Shown here: positions 33,695 through 41,650 of the stretch, in pieces
Numbering within the stretch: the first letter of the stretch is position 1
Layout of the letters: each line of letters starts with the position of its first letter
From: Bordetella petrii
GTDB taxonomy: Bacteria > Pseudomonadota > Gammaproteobacteria > Burkholderiales > Burkholderiaceae_B
Assembly: GCA_017745595.1 (NCBI GenBank)
Contig: WMBV01000005.1
Coordinates: forward strand, 124,001 to 188,000
Reading direction: 5' to 3'
Length of the DNA stretch: 64,000 bases
Program-made: the position numbers and the translations under genes
The notes under the pieces: model-generated
What the model saw: the letters and a program-made list of their open reading frames with translations, nothing else
Database searches by the model: none
Told to the model about the DNA's origin: nothing

Positions 33695-34804
33695 TCAGGC
33701 GGCCGCGCCCGCCGGCATATCCCGCCGTCGATCCCGGGCCAGCAGTTCGCGCGCCGCGGCTGCGACGCGGGCCGGCGCCACCTGCGCCAGGCAGGCGTGA
33801 TGGCCTTGCGGGCAGACGCTGCGATAGCAATATTTGCAGGGCACGTCGTGGTACAGCACCCGGCTGCGCACTTGCCACGGCGTGTGTTGCGGATTGGTCA
33901 GGGCATACAGGTCGACCACCGGCACGCCCAGCGCCGCCGCCATATGGGCCGGGCCGCTGTTGTTGCACACCAGGACCGCCGCGCCCTCGATGGCGGCGCC
34001 CAGTTCGCCCAGCGTCAGCTCGCCGCACAGGTCCACCAGGCCCGGCGCCGCGTGGCGCTGCGCCGCCAGTGCGCCCTCCAGGCCGCGCTCGGCGGCCGTG
34101 CCCAGCAGGATGATGCGGCGTCCCTCGTGGCGCAGCGCGGCGATCGCTTCGGCATACAGGCCCGCCGGATAACGCCGCGAAGCGGCGCTGGCGCCGCTGT
34201 GCACGGCGATCCAGCCGCCGGGTTCCGCTATCCCGGCCGCGTCCAGGCGCCGCCGCAAGGCGGTGCGGTCTTCGGGCCGCACCCGCCACGCCAGGCCGGT
34301 ATCGGATGCCGTGGCGCCCACCGTGGCCACCAGGTCGAGTTGCCGCTGCACTTCATGGCGCACCCCTTGCTCGGGCTCGGGCTCGCGCACCCAGTCGGTC
34401 AGCAGCCGATAGGGATTTTCGCGGCTGTGCGCCAGCACGCGGGGAATCCCCGCCATGTGGCACAGCAAGGCGGCGGGCAAGGCGCTCTGGCTGTACACGG
34501 TGAAAACCACCGCGGCATCGAAGTTCTCGTTCCGCAGGCGCCGGATCATTTCGAGATCTTGCCGATGGCCCGCGGCATCGTTCTTCACCCAGGGCGCGTC
34601 GTAGCGCAGCACCGCGTCGATGTCCGGCAGAAAGGCCGCCGCCGCCGCGCCGGCCGAACTCGCCAGCAAGGTCAGGCGCGGCCGGCCGGGCAGCGCCTTG
34701 AGCGCGCGCAGCGCGGGCGTGCTCATCAAGACGTCGCCCAGGTTGTCCAGCCGTATGCACAGGACGCGGCGCGCGCCCGCCCAGGCCGTGGTCGCGTCCG
34801 TCAT
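33695..34804 (-). CDS. Glycosyltransferase family 9 (heptosyltransferase-like) 2
   Basis: This 369-residue GT9 protein has an N-terminal RVLCIRLDNLGDVLMSTPALRALK (~residues 13-36), which contains the D-N-L-G-D motif typical of RfaF-like enzymes. AVHSGASAASRRYPAGLYAEAIAAL is the ADP-sugar contact region, and LVCNNSGPAHMAAALGVPVVDLYA (~302-325) is the donor-binding loop. It has the same cysteine-rich tail as the other GT9 (CKYCYRSVCPQGHHAC). The pair are probably successive transferases. Start ATG 34804 overlaps the phosphatase stop by four bases. Confidence 0.92.
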   Translation of the reverse strand: MTDATTAWAGARRVLCIRLDNLGDVLMSTPALRALKALPGRPRLTLLASSAGAAAAAFLPDIDAVLRYDAPWVKNDAAGHRQDLEMIRRLRNENFDAAVVFTVYSQSALPAALLCHMAGIPRVLAHSRENPYRLLTDWVREPEPEQGVRHEVQRQLDLVATVGATASDTGLAWRVRPEDRTALRRRLDAAGIAEPGGWIAVHSGASAASRRYPAGLYAEAIAALRHEGRRIILLGTAAERGLEGALAAQRHAAPGLVDLCGELTLGELGAAIEGAAVLVCNNSGPAHMAAALGVPVVDLYALTNPQHTPWQVRSRVLYHDVPCKYCYRSVCPQGHHACLAQVAPARVAAAARELLARDRRRDMPAGAAA

Positions 34805-35388
34805 GCGGCCTCCCGGCGCGTATCCCGCAACCCGTGCGCGACCTGGCGAGCCGCCTGCTCCAGGCTGGCCGCGCGGGCCGTGGGCGTGCGCCACAGGCCC
34901 TCCTGCCATTCGGTTTCGTTGCCAACGTCCAGCAAGACCGTGCGGCAGCCCGCGCGGTTGCCGGCCTCGACGTCATCCAGGATGTCGCCGACGAACCACG
35001 AGCGGGCCAAGTCCACCCGGTGGTCGCGCGCCGCGCGCAACAGCAGCCCCGGCAGCGGCTTGCGGCAGGCGCAGGCGCCGGCATAGGCCGTGACGCGGCC
35101 CCGCGGATGATGCGGACACCAGTAGAACGCCGTCAGTTGGGCGCCCGCGGCCGCGAACATCGCGGCCAGCCGCGACCGCACTCCGGCCAGGGCCTGCGGC
35201 GCGAAATATCCCAGCGCCACGCCCGGCTGGTTGCTGATGACGATCAGCGGCACCTGCAAGGCGCCCAGCAGGCGCAGGCCCTCCCGCGCGCCGGCGGCGT
35301 AGGCCATGCGCGCGGGCGCGACGTTATAGGGCTCGTCGGCCAGTACGGTGCCATCCTTGTCCAGAAAGACCGCGGGTGTCAGGGCCAT
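34801..35388 (-). CDS. HAD-family sugar bisphosphate phosphatase (GmhB-like)
   Basis: This 195-residue haloacid dehalogenase enzyme carries the nucleophile motif FLDKDGTVLAD (~residues 8-18), VISNQPGVALGYF (motif II, ~49-61) and the zinc loop CPHHPRGRVTAYAGACACRKP (C-x-H ... C-x-C pattern, ~92-112). FVGDILDDVEAGNRAG is motif IV. The layout is that of D-glycero-D-manno-heptose-1,7-bisphosphate 7-phosphatase (GmhB) and histidinol phosphatase. Placement before two GT9 genes argues for the heptose role. Start overlaps the SDR stop by ten bases. Confidence 0.9.
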   Translation of the reverse strand: MALTPAVFLDKDGTVLADEPYNVAPARMAYAAGAREGLRLLGALQVPLIVISNQPGVALGYFAPQALAGVRSRLAAMFAAAGAQLTAFYWCPHHPRGRVTAYAGACACRKPLPGLLLRAARDHRVDLARSWFVGDILDDVEAGNRAGCRTVLLDVGNETEWQEGLWRTPTARAASLEQAARQVAHGLRDTRREAA

Positions 35389-36107
35389 GAGGTTTCCTTC
35401 ATGGGCAGCACCATCACCTCCGGCACCACGGTCTCGGCCGGCTGGGTCAGGACGAAGCGCACGGCCCGCGCGACGTTTTCCGGGTCTTGCAGGCAACTGG
35501 TGTCGATGTCCGGAAAGCGGTCCAGCAGGAACGGCGTGCGCATGCCGCCGGCGATCACGGCGCAGACTTTCAGCCCCATGCCGCGCAGTTCCGCGTGCAG
35601 TGCGTGCGACAGGCCCAGCAGGCCCCACTTGGAGGCGTGATAGGCGCTGGCGTTGGGCCAGGCCCGCCGCGCCGCCGTCGAGGCAATGTTGACGATGTGC
35701 CCGTGCGGGGCCAGGCGGTTCTTGGCCAGCTTGGCCATCAGGAAGGGGCCGGTCAGGTTGGTGCGCAGCACGCGTTCCCAGGCGGCCACGTCCAGTTCGT
35801 CGATCGGCGCCGTGACGTCGATGCCGGCGTTGTTGACGACCGCGTCCAGCTTGCCGTAGCGCTCTATCGCCAGGTCCAGCGCGGCGGCCACCTGCGCTTC
35901 GTCGCCCACGTCCATGGTGGCCGGGCTGACCGCCCCGCCCACCTCGGCGAGCCGGCGGGCGCCTTCGTGGGCGCGGGCCTCGTCCAGGTCCGCGAGCACG
36001 ACGCTGGCGCCTTCGGCGGCCAGCATGCCGCAGATGGCCGCGCCCAGCCCGCTGCCCCCGCCCGTCACCAGGACGACGCGCCCGGCCAGGGTTTCGTTTT
36101 CCCTCAT
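35379..36107 (-). CDS. Short-chain dehydrogenase/reductase
   Basis: This 242-residue classical SDR has a Rossmann NAD(P) motif TGGGSGLGAAI (~residues 15-25), the NNAGID motif (~92-97), catalytic Ser in NIASTAARRAW and Y-x3-K in YHASK (~153-157). An acidic residue at the end of beta2 (LADLDEARA) favours NAD. The substrate is unknown. It may reduce or oxidise a sugar or lipid of the pathway. It is the first gene of the tightly coupled eleven-gene run, 76 bases after the PRC-barrel stop; that gap holds a GC-rich inverted repeat but no T-run, so read-through from the upstream pair is possible. Confidence 0.9.
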   Translation of the reverse strand: MRENETLAGRVVLVTGGGSGLGAAICGMLAAEGASVVLADLDEARAHEGARRLAEVGGAVSPATMDVGDEAQVAAALDLAIERYGKLDAVVNNAGIDVTAPIDELDVAAWERVLRTNLTGPFLMAKLAKNRLAPHGHIVNIASTAARRAWPNASAYHASKWGLLGLSHALHAELRGMGLKVCAVIAGGMRTPFLLDRFPDIDTSCLQDPENVARAVRFVLTQPAETVVPEVMVLPMKETSWP

Positions 36108-36183
36108 GTTTGCCTCCGTATTTGCACGCGCAGCGCGGGCGCGCCGCGCCGGCGCTGCGCAAAAACCCTCTGGAACCCGCGGC

Positions 36184-36612
36184 TTACCAGTACGGAGGTT
36201 GGTCGTAGTATTCGTACAGTTCCTGGGCCCACTGCTTGTCGCCCATGCTGGGCCAATGGTCCTTGTCGAAACCGGTGGCGTTCTTCAGGCGGTCTTTGGC
36301 CACGTCCAGCACGAAGCATTTGCGGTCCGTGTCGAGCACCAGCGCGGTCCAGGGCACCGCATACAGCTTGTCGCCCATGCCGAGCACGCCGCCATGCGAC
36401 AGCACCGCATAGGCAATGCGCCCGTGCGGCACGTCCAGCATGATGTCCTGGATGGTGCCCAGCTTTTCGTTGGCCGGGTTGTAGACGTCGTTGCCGGTCA
36501 GCGTATCGGCCGCCATGATGTCGGGGCCGGGTCCGTCGGCGGTGGCGCTGCCCTTGCCGATGATGCGGGCCTGGTTGCCCGCCCCGGCCTGGCCCATGGT
36601 GTCATTGGTCAT
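36184..36612 (-). CDS. PRC-barrel domain protein
   Basis: This 142-residue cytoplasmic protein has a PRC-barrel beta domain (MAADTLTGNDVYNPANEKLGTIQDIMLDVPHGRIAYAVLSHGG, ~residues 33-75) preceded by a Gly/Asn-rich N-terminus. The C-terminal YYDQPPYW segment is aromatic. Such PRC-barrel proteins occur with BON and YqjD-like proteins in stress-response regions of proteobacteria; the molecular function is not known. It lies 36 bases downstream of the BON gene, in the same direction, and probably shares its promoter. Confidence 0.88.
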   Translation of the reverse strand: MTNDTMGQAGAGNQARIIGKGSATADGPGPDIMAADTLTGNDVYNPANEKLGTIQDIMLDVPHGRIAYAVLSHGGVLGMGDKLYAVPWTALVLDTDRKCFVLDVAKDRLKNATGFDKDHWPSMGDKQWAQELYEYYDQPPYW

Positions 36613-36648
36613 GATAGATCTCCATTAAAGTTGCGGTGGAAAACAGGG

Positions 36649-37386
36649 TCATTCCATCCGCGTCATGCCGGGATGGCTGATGCCGCCGACCCGGATGTGG
36701 TTCTGGATGTCGTTCACACCCAGGCAATCGTCGACGCAATCCTCGATGGCGTGCTTGGTGCCGCGGCTGGGCACGGTGCCCTCCAGCGTGACCGTGCCGT
36801 CGCTGACTTCGACCGAGACATCGCTGACGTCCAGGCCGCTGTGGCTCAGGCGTTCGCACAGGTCCTCGCGCACCCGCTCGTCGGAACGCACATAGCCTTT
36901 CGGGGTAATGCGCTGCGAGCGCGGCAAGGCCGGGTCCTGCCAGCCGTAGCGGCGATCGGCGCCGCCGCCCCGGCGCCGGCCGGACCATTCGTCTTCGTCA
37001 TAAGGCATGTCCTCGCCGTAGCGCAGCTGCTGGCGCTGCCAGCGCGGGTCTTCGCCGTAGAAGCCGCCGTAGCTGCTCTGGCCCGGGTCGGCGCTGCGGC
37101 TGCGCAAGCCCTCGAACGGCCGGGTTTCGCGGGTTCCGGGGTACTGGCCGCCCTGCTCGTATTGCGGGCCGCGGCGGTTGGGGTTGCCGCCGCCCACCGG
37201 GTCGGCGGGCCGTTCGCCATACCGCCGCCCGTACGACGGCTCGTCGCCGCCCCAACGGCCGCTCAGCCGGGTGTGATGTTCGCGGCGATAGCGGTAGGCG
37301 TCGTCGCTGTCCTCGCCCCAGTCGTCGGGCCGCCGATCGAAATCGTCGGCGTAGTAACGTTGCGGGGGCCGGTTGGAATATTGCAT
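36649..37386 (-). CDS. BON domain protein with long disordered N-terminus
   Basis: This 245-residue protein is mostly low complexity in its first ~160 residues, rich in Arg, Asp, Gly, Tyr and Gln (for example SGRWGGDEPSYGRRYGERPADP). A single BON domain follows at ~170-240 (VREDLCERLSHSGLDVSDVSVEVSDGTVTLEGTVPSRGTKHAIEDCV), of the kind in OsmY and other envelope-stress proteins, which bind phospholipids. No signal peptide is seen, unlike OsmY. AGGAGA precedes ATG 37386. A well-matched sigma54 site and repeat cluster H lie upstream, so it may head the whole minus-strand run down to 25.7 kb. Confidence 0.85.
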   Translation of the reverse strand: MQYSNRPPQRYYADDFDRRPDDWGEDSDDAYRYRREHHTRLSGRWGGDEPSYGRRYGERPADPVGGGNPNRRGPQYEQGGQYPGTRETRPFEGLRSRSADPGQSSYGGFYGEDPRWQRQQLRYGEDMPYDEDEWSGRRRGGGADRRYGWQDPALPRSQRITPKGYVRSDERVREDLCERLSHSGLDVSDVSVEVSDGTVTLEGTVPSRGTKHAIEDCVDDCLGVNDIQNHIRVGGISHPGMTRME

Positions 37387-37451
37387 GGCTCGTCTCCTGC
37401 GTGGATCGCCGGCGGGCGCCGGAAAATCCGGGCCGCCGGTCGACATTGCTA

Positions 37452-37467
37452 AGCAATCGGTGTGCCG
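37452..37467 (-). promoter_or_regulatory. Candidate sigma54 promoter, BON/PRC/glycan run
   Basis: On the minus strand CGGCACA-CCGA-TTGCT keeps GG-N10-GC and a full TTGCT. It ends 66 bases before the BON start. Repeat cluster H begins 47 bases further upstream. Confidence 0.6.
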
Positions 37468-37513
37468 CGGCGGCCGTCGCCAGGCAAGCAGGCCATGGAA
37501 GCAGGGGGAAGCA

Positions 37514-37603
37514 GGTGTCTGACTCCCGCAGGGTGTCAGACACCGTGCTATTGAGAGACCGCTGGCCACTTCGGTGTCTGACACCCTGCGGGAGTCAGAC
37601 GCC
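37514..37603. repeat. Palindromic repeat cluster H (inverted pair)
   Basis: Element 37514-37544 (canonical) and element 37573-37603 (one mismatch in the outer arm, GACGCC) are arranged as reverse complements with a 28-base spacer. They lie between the stop of the ABC/receiver fusion gene and the BON gene start, both on the minus strand. Confidence 0.88.
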
Positions 37604-37666
37604 TGGCTACACCGGCCCGATATGCCACGGTGGAATCCTTACACCCGGCAGTAAGAAATCGGAGCC

Positions 37667-40378
37667 CTAGGGCGCGCCGTCGCGGCGTGGCGGCGGGCGC
37701 AACAAGCCGGCCACCGTGGCCAGCAATTCGCGCGGGTCGACGGGCTTGGCGACGTGGACCTGGAAACCGGCCAGCAGCGCCCGCAGGCGCTCTTCCGGCC
37801 CCGTATGGCCCGACAGCGCAATCGCGGGCAGGCGGGCTCCCAGCGGCGCGCCGCGCTCGGCCTCCAGGGCACGGATGCGGCCGATGACCTCGTAGCCTTC
37901 CATGTCGCCCAGCGAGATGTCGCACACCAGCAAATCGGGCCAACTGTCCGGCGCGCCGTCTCCCAGCTCGGCCAGCACGGCCGCGCCGCTGGCGCACGTG
38001 CGAACCGCCGCGCCGTGGTCGGCCAGCACCTCGGCCACCAGGCCGCGCGCATCCTCCTGGTCGTCGGCCACCATGATTGCCGCGCCGGACAGATCGATGC
38101 CGGCCACCTCGGCGGCGCTGGCCGGCAATTCGTCGACCGCGCGCAGCGGGAACTCCAGCACATACTCCACGCCGCCCGCGGGCGCTGCGCTGGTACTCAG
38201 CGTTCCCCCCAGGCGTTCGGCTTCGGCCTGCACGTGTGCCGGGTCCAGCGCGGCCATGCTGCGCAGGACTTCCGGCTCGCCCGCGGCCGGCGCCTGCGCG
38301 GCCGCCTGGTCGGGCGGCGGCCGCCCGTCGGCGATGGTCAGGCGAGTCTGCGGGCCGGCCCGCGCGAGCCGCAATTCGATGCGCCCGCCCGGCGGCGTGA
38401 CGGCCACGGCGTGCGCATACAGATTCCAGACCAATTGCTGCAGCGCGCTGGGGTCGCCGGTGATGCGGGCGGCCTCGCTGGCCAGCTGCGTGTACAGGTT
38501 CACCCCTTTCGCATCCAGCAGTGGGCGCGCCCCGTCCAGCACCCCCGCCACCAGCGCGACCAGGTTCACAGGCTGGCGGCTCAGCCGCGTGGCGGCCGCT
38601 TCCAGCGCGTTCTGCTGGCGCTGCAGCTGCCACATTTGCGCGTACATGCCCTGGCGCGCCAGCAGTTCGTCGTGCGTGCCCTGCTCGACCACCCGGCCGT
38701 GGTCCATGACCAGAATGAGGTCGGCATCGACGATGGTCGACAGCCGGTGCGCGATGACCAGAGTGCTGCGGTCCTGCGAAATACGCGTCAGTTCCGCCTG
38801 GATCGCGCGCTCGGTGCGGGTGTCCAGCGCCGAGGTGGCTTCATCGAATACCATGATCGGCGGATTCTTCAGCAGCGCCCGCGCAATGGCGATGCGCTGC
38901 CGCTCGCCGCCCGACAGCTTGACTCCGCGTTCCCCCACCCGCGTGTCGTAGCCGGCCGGCAGGCTGACAATGAAATCGTCCACGCGCGCCCCGCGCGCCG
39001 CCTCGACCACGGCCTCGCGGCTGCTGTCCGGATGGCTGTAGGCGATGTTGTAAGCGATGGTCTCGTCGAACAGCAGCGTGTCTTGCGGCACGATGCCCAG
39101 CACGCGGCGCAGGCTTTTCTGGTCGACATGGCGCAGGTCCTGCTCATCGATGAGGATGCGGCCGCCGTCCGGGTCGTAGAAGCGGAACAACAGCCGCGCC
39201 AGGGTCGATTTGCCCGAACCGCTGCCGCCCACCACCGCCACCGTCGCGCCCGCCGGAATCGTGAAATCGACGTCCCACAGAATCTGCCGGCCGGGCTCGT
39301 AGCCGAAGCTGACGTTCTCGAAGCGCACCGTGCCCTCGCGGACCCGCAGCGGAGGCAGCGAGTCGGCGTCGCTGACCTCGGGCTGGATTTGCAGCAGCGC
39401 CCCGACCCGTTCGGCGTTGATCAGCGCTTCCTTGGCCTGGCGGAAGATCAGGCCCAGCGTATTCAGCGGCAGGCAGATCTGGATGATGTACGCGTTGACC
39501 AGCACCAGTCCGCCCACGGTCATGCGGAAGTCCACTACCTGCTTGCCGGCCAGCAGCATCACCGATGCCACGCCGAACGCGATGATGGCGCTTTGCGAAA
39601 TGTGCAGGATCGACAGCGAGCGCTGGTTGACGATGCCGACGCCCACCCATTGCTTCAGTATGCTGCTCAGGCGGTTCGATTCCAGGGATTCGTTGGCATA
39701 CAGCTTGACCGCCTCGTAATTGAGCAGGCTGTCCACCATGCGCCCGCTGGCCCGCGAATCCAGATCGTTGATCTGGCGCTGGAACGGCGCGCGCCTCTCG
39801 GTCAGCACGGTGGTCACGATGGCATAAGCGGTAAACGTTACCGCCACGATCGCCGCGAACCACAGGCTGTAGCCCAGCATCAAAATGACCAGCACGGACA
39901 CGATTTCGACCAGGGTGGGCAGCAGCGTGAACAAGGCCGTGCCCAGCAGAAAACCGACCCCCGCCGTGCCGCGTTCCACATCGCGCGCCAGCACCCCGGT
40001 CTGGCGCGACCCGTGAAAGCGCGCGCCCAGACGGTGCAGGTGCTCGAACATGCGCACCTTGAAATCCGCCACCGCCATCTGGGTGACGCGCACGAACACG
40101 ACGTCGCGCAATTCGGTGAACAGGCTGCCGGCAAAGCGCAACAGCGCGTAGCCCAACAACAGAAACACCGGCAGGCTGAGCAGCGCCGCCGGTTCGCTCA
40201 GGGCATCGACGATGCGCTTGAGCACCGCCGGCACCGCCACCATCAGCAACTTGGCGACCACCAGCAACAGCACGGCGGCGCCCGTGCGCCGCCGGTGGGT
40301 CCAGAGGGCCTGCAGAATGCTGCGGTTGACTTCCTGGCGCGCGCGGGCAGCGCTGTTGTCTTCAGGCATAAGCTGCAC
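37667..40378 (-). CDS. ABC exporter fused to a kinase-like ATPase domain and a receiver
   Basis: This 903-residue protein has four parts. Residues ~1-340 form a six-helix exporter TMD of the Atm1/HMT1 heavy-metal or glutathione-conjugate type (KVRMFEHLHRLGARFHGSRQTG). An NBD follows, with Walker A GGSGSGKST (~383-391), signature LSGGERQR (~487), Walker B IMVFDEATSALD (~508) and VIAHRLST. Residues ~600-745 resemble the end of a histidine kinase, from the post-H-box stretch to an N-box-like QQLVWNLYAHAVAVTPPGG, but the G1 box is reduced to IADGRPPP and no H-box His is seen. Residues ~760-890 form an intact receiver: DDQED (~765), phospho-acceptor Asp in LLVCDIS (~819), ALSGHTG and Lys in HVAKPVD (~875). 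It is in the same transcription unit as the YqjD-like gene. An alternative start is ATG 40369. Confidence 0.9.
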   Translation of the reverse strand: MQLMPEDNSAARARQEVNRSILQALWTHRRRTGAAVLLLVVAKLLMVAVPAVLKRIVDALSEPAALLSLPVFLLLGYALLRFAGSLFTELRDVVFVRVTQMAVADFKVRMFEHLHRLGARFHGSRQTGVLARDVERGTAGVGFLLGTALFTLLPTLVEIVSVLVILMLGYSLWFAAIVAVTFTAYAIVTTVLTERRAPFQRQINDLDSRASGRMVDSLLNYEAVKLYANESLESNRLSSILKQWVGVGIVNQRSLSILHISQSAIIAFGVASVMLLAGKQVVDFRMTVGGLVLVNAYIIQICLPLNTLGLIFRQAKEALINAERVGALLQIQPEVSDADSLPPLRVREGTVRFENVSFGYEPGRQILWDVDFTIPAGATVAVVGGSGSGKSTLARLLFRFYDPDGGRILIDEQDLRHVDQKSLRRVLGIVPQDTLLFDETIAYNIAYSHPDSSREAVVEAARGARVDDFIVSLPAGYDTRVGERGVKLSGGERQRIAIARALLKNPPIMVFDEATSALDTRTERAIQAELTRISQDRSTLVIAHRLSTIVDADLILVMDHGRVVEQGTHDELLARQGMYAQMWQLQRQQNALEAAATRLSRQPVNLVALVAGVLDGARPLLDAKGVNLYTQLASEAARITGDPSALQQLVWNLYAHAVAVTPPGGRIELRLARAGPQTRLTIADGRPPPDQAAAQAPAAGEPEVLRSMAALDPAHVQAEAERLGGTLSTSAAPAGGVEYVLEFPLRAVDELPASAAEVAGIDLSGAAIMVADDQEDARGLVAEVLADHGAAVRTCASGAAVLAELGDGAPDSWPDLLVCDISLGDMEGYEVIGRIRALEAERGAPLGARLPAIALSGHTGPEERLRALLAGFQVHVAKPVDPRELLATVAGLLRPPPRRDGAP

Positions 40379-40436
40379 GGCGAAGGCGCCGCGGCGCCCT
40401 CGCCCATGTCAGGCCGGCCGGCGGCCGGCCCCGCGC

Positions 40437-40769
40437 TTAGCGGCGCCAGTGATCCGACGCCAGGCAGGCACCGATTGCAATACCCAGAATGATGGCCAGG
40501 CCGGCCGTCTTCCAGGCGTGGTCGTGCACGTACTCGTCGGTGGCCGACGACACCTGACGGTAGCGCCCCACGGCCGAACGTTCCCAATCCTGGGCCTGCT
40601 CGCGCGCGATATCCAGCTGGCGCTTCAGGCGGTCCCGCGTGGATTCGATGTCGGCGCCGCTGTACGACGCCGTGGAACGCAGCAGGTCTTCGACCCCGGC
40701 GACCAGTTCGCGCAGGCCGCCCTTGATGCGATCGCTCGATTCGTGGTTGCGGTGGGTATGCAAGCTCAT
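40437..40769 (-). CDS. YqjD/ElaB-like (DUF883) membrane-anchored protein
   Basis: This 110-residue protein has a long amphipathic helical region (DRIKGGLRELVAGVEDLLRSTASY, then RDRLKRQLDIAREQAQDWERS) and a single C-terminal transmembrane helix (AWKTAGLAIILGIAIGACLA, ~residues 85-104). This is the layout of ElaB/YgaM/YqjD proteins, inner-membrane tail-anchored proteins linked to ribosome binding or membrane protection in stationary phase. It lies 58 bases upstream of the ABC/receiver gene. A sigma54-like site lies 53 bases before its start. Confidence 0.9.
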   Translation of the reverse strand: MSLHTHRNHESSDRIKGGLRELVAGVEDLLRSTASYSGADIESTRDRLKRQLDIAREQAQDWERSAVGRYRQVSSATDEYVHDHAWKTAGLAIILGIAIGACLASDHWRR

Positions 40770-40821
40770 GAATGACTCCTTGTCGAATTACCGGCCGCGC
40801 CGGCAGGTGCCCCGGGAAGGA

Positions 40822-40837
40822 CGCAAGCGGCGTGCCG
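40822..40837 (-). promoter_or_regulatory. Candidate sigma54 promoter, YqjD-like/ABC-receiver unit
   Basis: On the minus strand CGGCACG-CCGC-TTGCG keeps GGCACG, TTGC and GG-N10-GC exactly. It ends 53 bases before the YqjD-like start and starts 16 bases past the stop of the upstream gene. Confidence 0.62.
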
Positions 40838-40852
40838 GCCCGCGCCCGCGCG

Positions 40853-41335
40853 TCAGTCCGCCTGGCGGCTGCGCGCCTGCGCGATGGCCTTGAACGCGTG
40901 CGCGATGGCGCCCGCGAACGCTTCGTCATACCAGGGGTTGGCCCCGCTGACGCCGACCACGATGCCTTCGACGCAGACGCTGCCCCATACGGTGCCGTCG
41001 GCCGGCCGCAATAGATGCGGGCGGGTCTCGCATACCGCCTGGCTGGCCAGGCCGGTGCGCCAGGAGATCGCCGCCTTGGCGCGCGCATAGGCGGCGTAGT
41101 CGGCATCCCAGGCGGCGCGGTCGCCCACGCTTTCCTCATACAGAATCGCCGTCTCGAACGGGTCGGTCGCCGGGCACGCGGCCGGGTCCATGACCACGAT
41201 GTGCAGGAAGCCGCTCTCACCCACGCGCCGGTCGGTCATGCCCGCGACGATCATGGGCATGACCAACGCCACCGCCCGGACCGCCGTGGCGCGGTCGGCA
41301 AAGGCGGCGCGGCCGGCACCGATATCGCCCTCCAT
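40853..41335 (-). CDS. GlcG/HbpS-like domain protein (tentative)
   Basis: This 160-residue soluble protein has no signal peptide. Its C-terminal half (YARAKAAISWRTGLAS with Lys/Arg helix, then GSVCVEGIVVGVSGANPWYDEAFAGAIAHAFKAI) has the look of the GlcG/HbpS fold, where a conserved G-V-S-G-x-x-x-x-x-D-E motif recurs. Those proteins bind heme or act near glycolate and vitamin metabolism. The resemblance is by eye only. Translation is coupled to the upstream 86-residue gene by a TGATG overlap. Confidence 0.6.
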   Translation of the reverse strand: MEGDIGAGRAAFADRATAVRAVALVMPMIVAGMTDRRVGESGFLHIVVMDPAACPATDPFETAILYEESVGDRAAWDADYAAYARAKAAISWRTGLASQAVCETRPHLLRPADGTVWGSVCVEGIVVGVSGANPWYDEAFAGAIAHAFKAIAQARSRQAD

Positions 41336-41595
41336 CAAAGCTCGCGCGTGGCGCGCCGCCACGCCGCCTCGAAAGCGTCGTCCTGCCAGCGGTCGATGCC
41401 CGGGGTCTGCTGCGGATCGACCCCCGGCATGGGGTTGGGAATGCTGTCGGGCGGATATGGCTTGCGGTCCGGGTCGCGGTCGGGCGCGTGCCCGGGCGCG
41501 TCGTCGGGATGCCGCGGCGGATCCTGTACCGGGTCCGGCGGCTGCGAATGCGTGCGGGTATCCGCCGCGGGCATGGGATGGGGCGTGTAGATCAT
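41335..41595 (-). CDS. Small Pro/Asp-rich hypothetical protein
   Basis: This 86-residue protein is dominated by Pro, Asp, His and Arg (PPDPVQDPPRHPDDAPGHAP ~ residues 20-39) and ends in a short helical segment, DDAFEAAWRRATREL. It has no signal peptide or membrane span. AAGGAG lies before ATG 41595, and the stop is joined to the next gene (TGATG). The composition is typical of small disordered stress-associated proteins; the function is not recognised. It lies 55 bases downstream of the ThDP enzyme gene. Confidence 0.65.
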   Translation of the reverse strand: MIYTPHPMPAADTRTHSQPPDPVQDPPRHPDDAPGHAPDRDPDRKPYPPDSIPNPMPGVDPQQTPGIDRWQDDAFEAAWRRATREL

Positions 41596-41650
41596 GGCAA
41601 CTCCTTCAATACCTTCAATAGGCAAGGCGGAAACGCGGCGGCCGGGCAAC

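Noticed and set aside
36108..36183. Terminator between the PRC-barrel and SDR genes
   Set aside because: A GC-rich inverted repeat (GCGCAGCG / CGCTGCGC) is present, but on the transcribed minus strand its T-run lies before the stem, not after it, so intrinsic termination is not expected.
37754..40492. Long plus-strand ORF opposite the ABC/receiver gene (also similar antisense ORFs at 655-1968, 17022-19142, 49085-52360 and 57803-60004)
   Set aside because: High GC leaves few stop codons on the antisense frames. The predicted products are rich in His, Gln, Arg and Gly with no domains, while the opposite strand has complete, well-conserved proteins.
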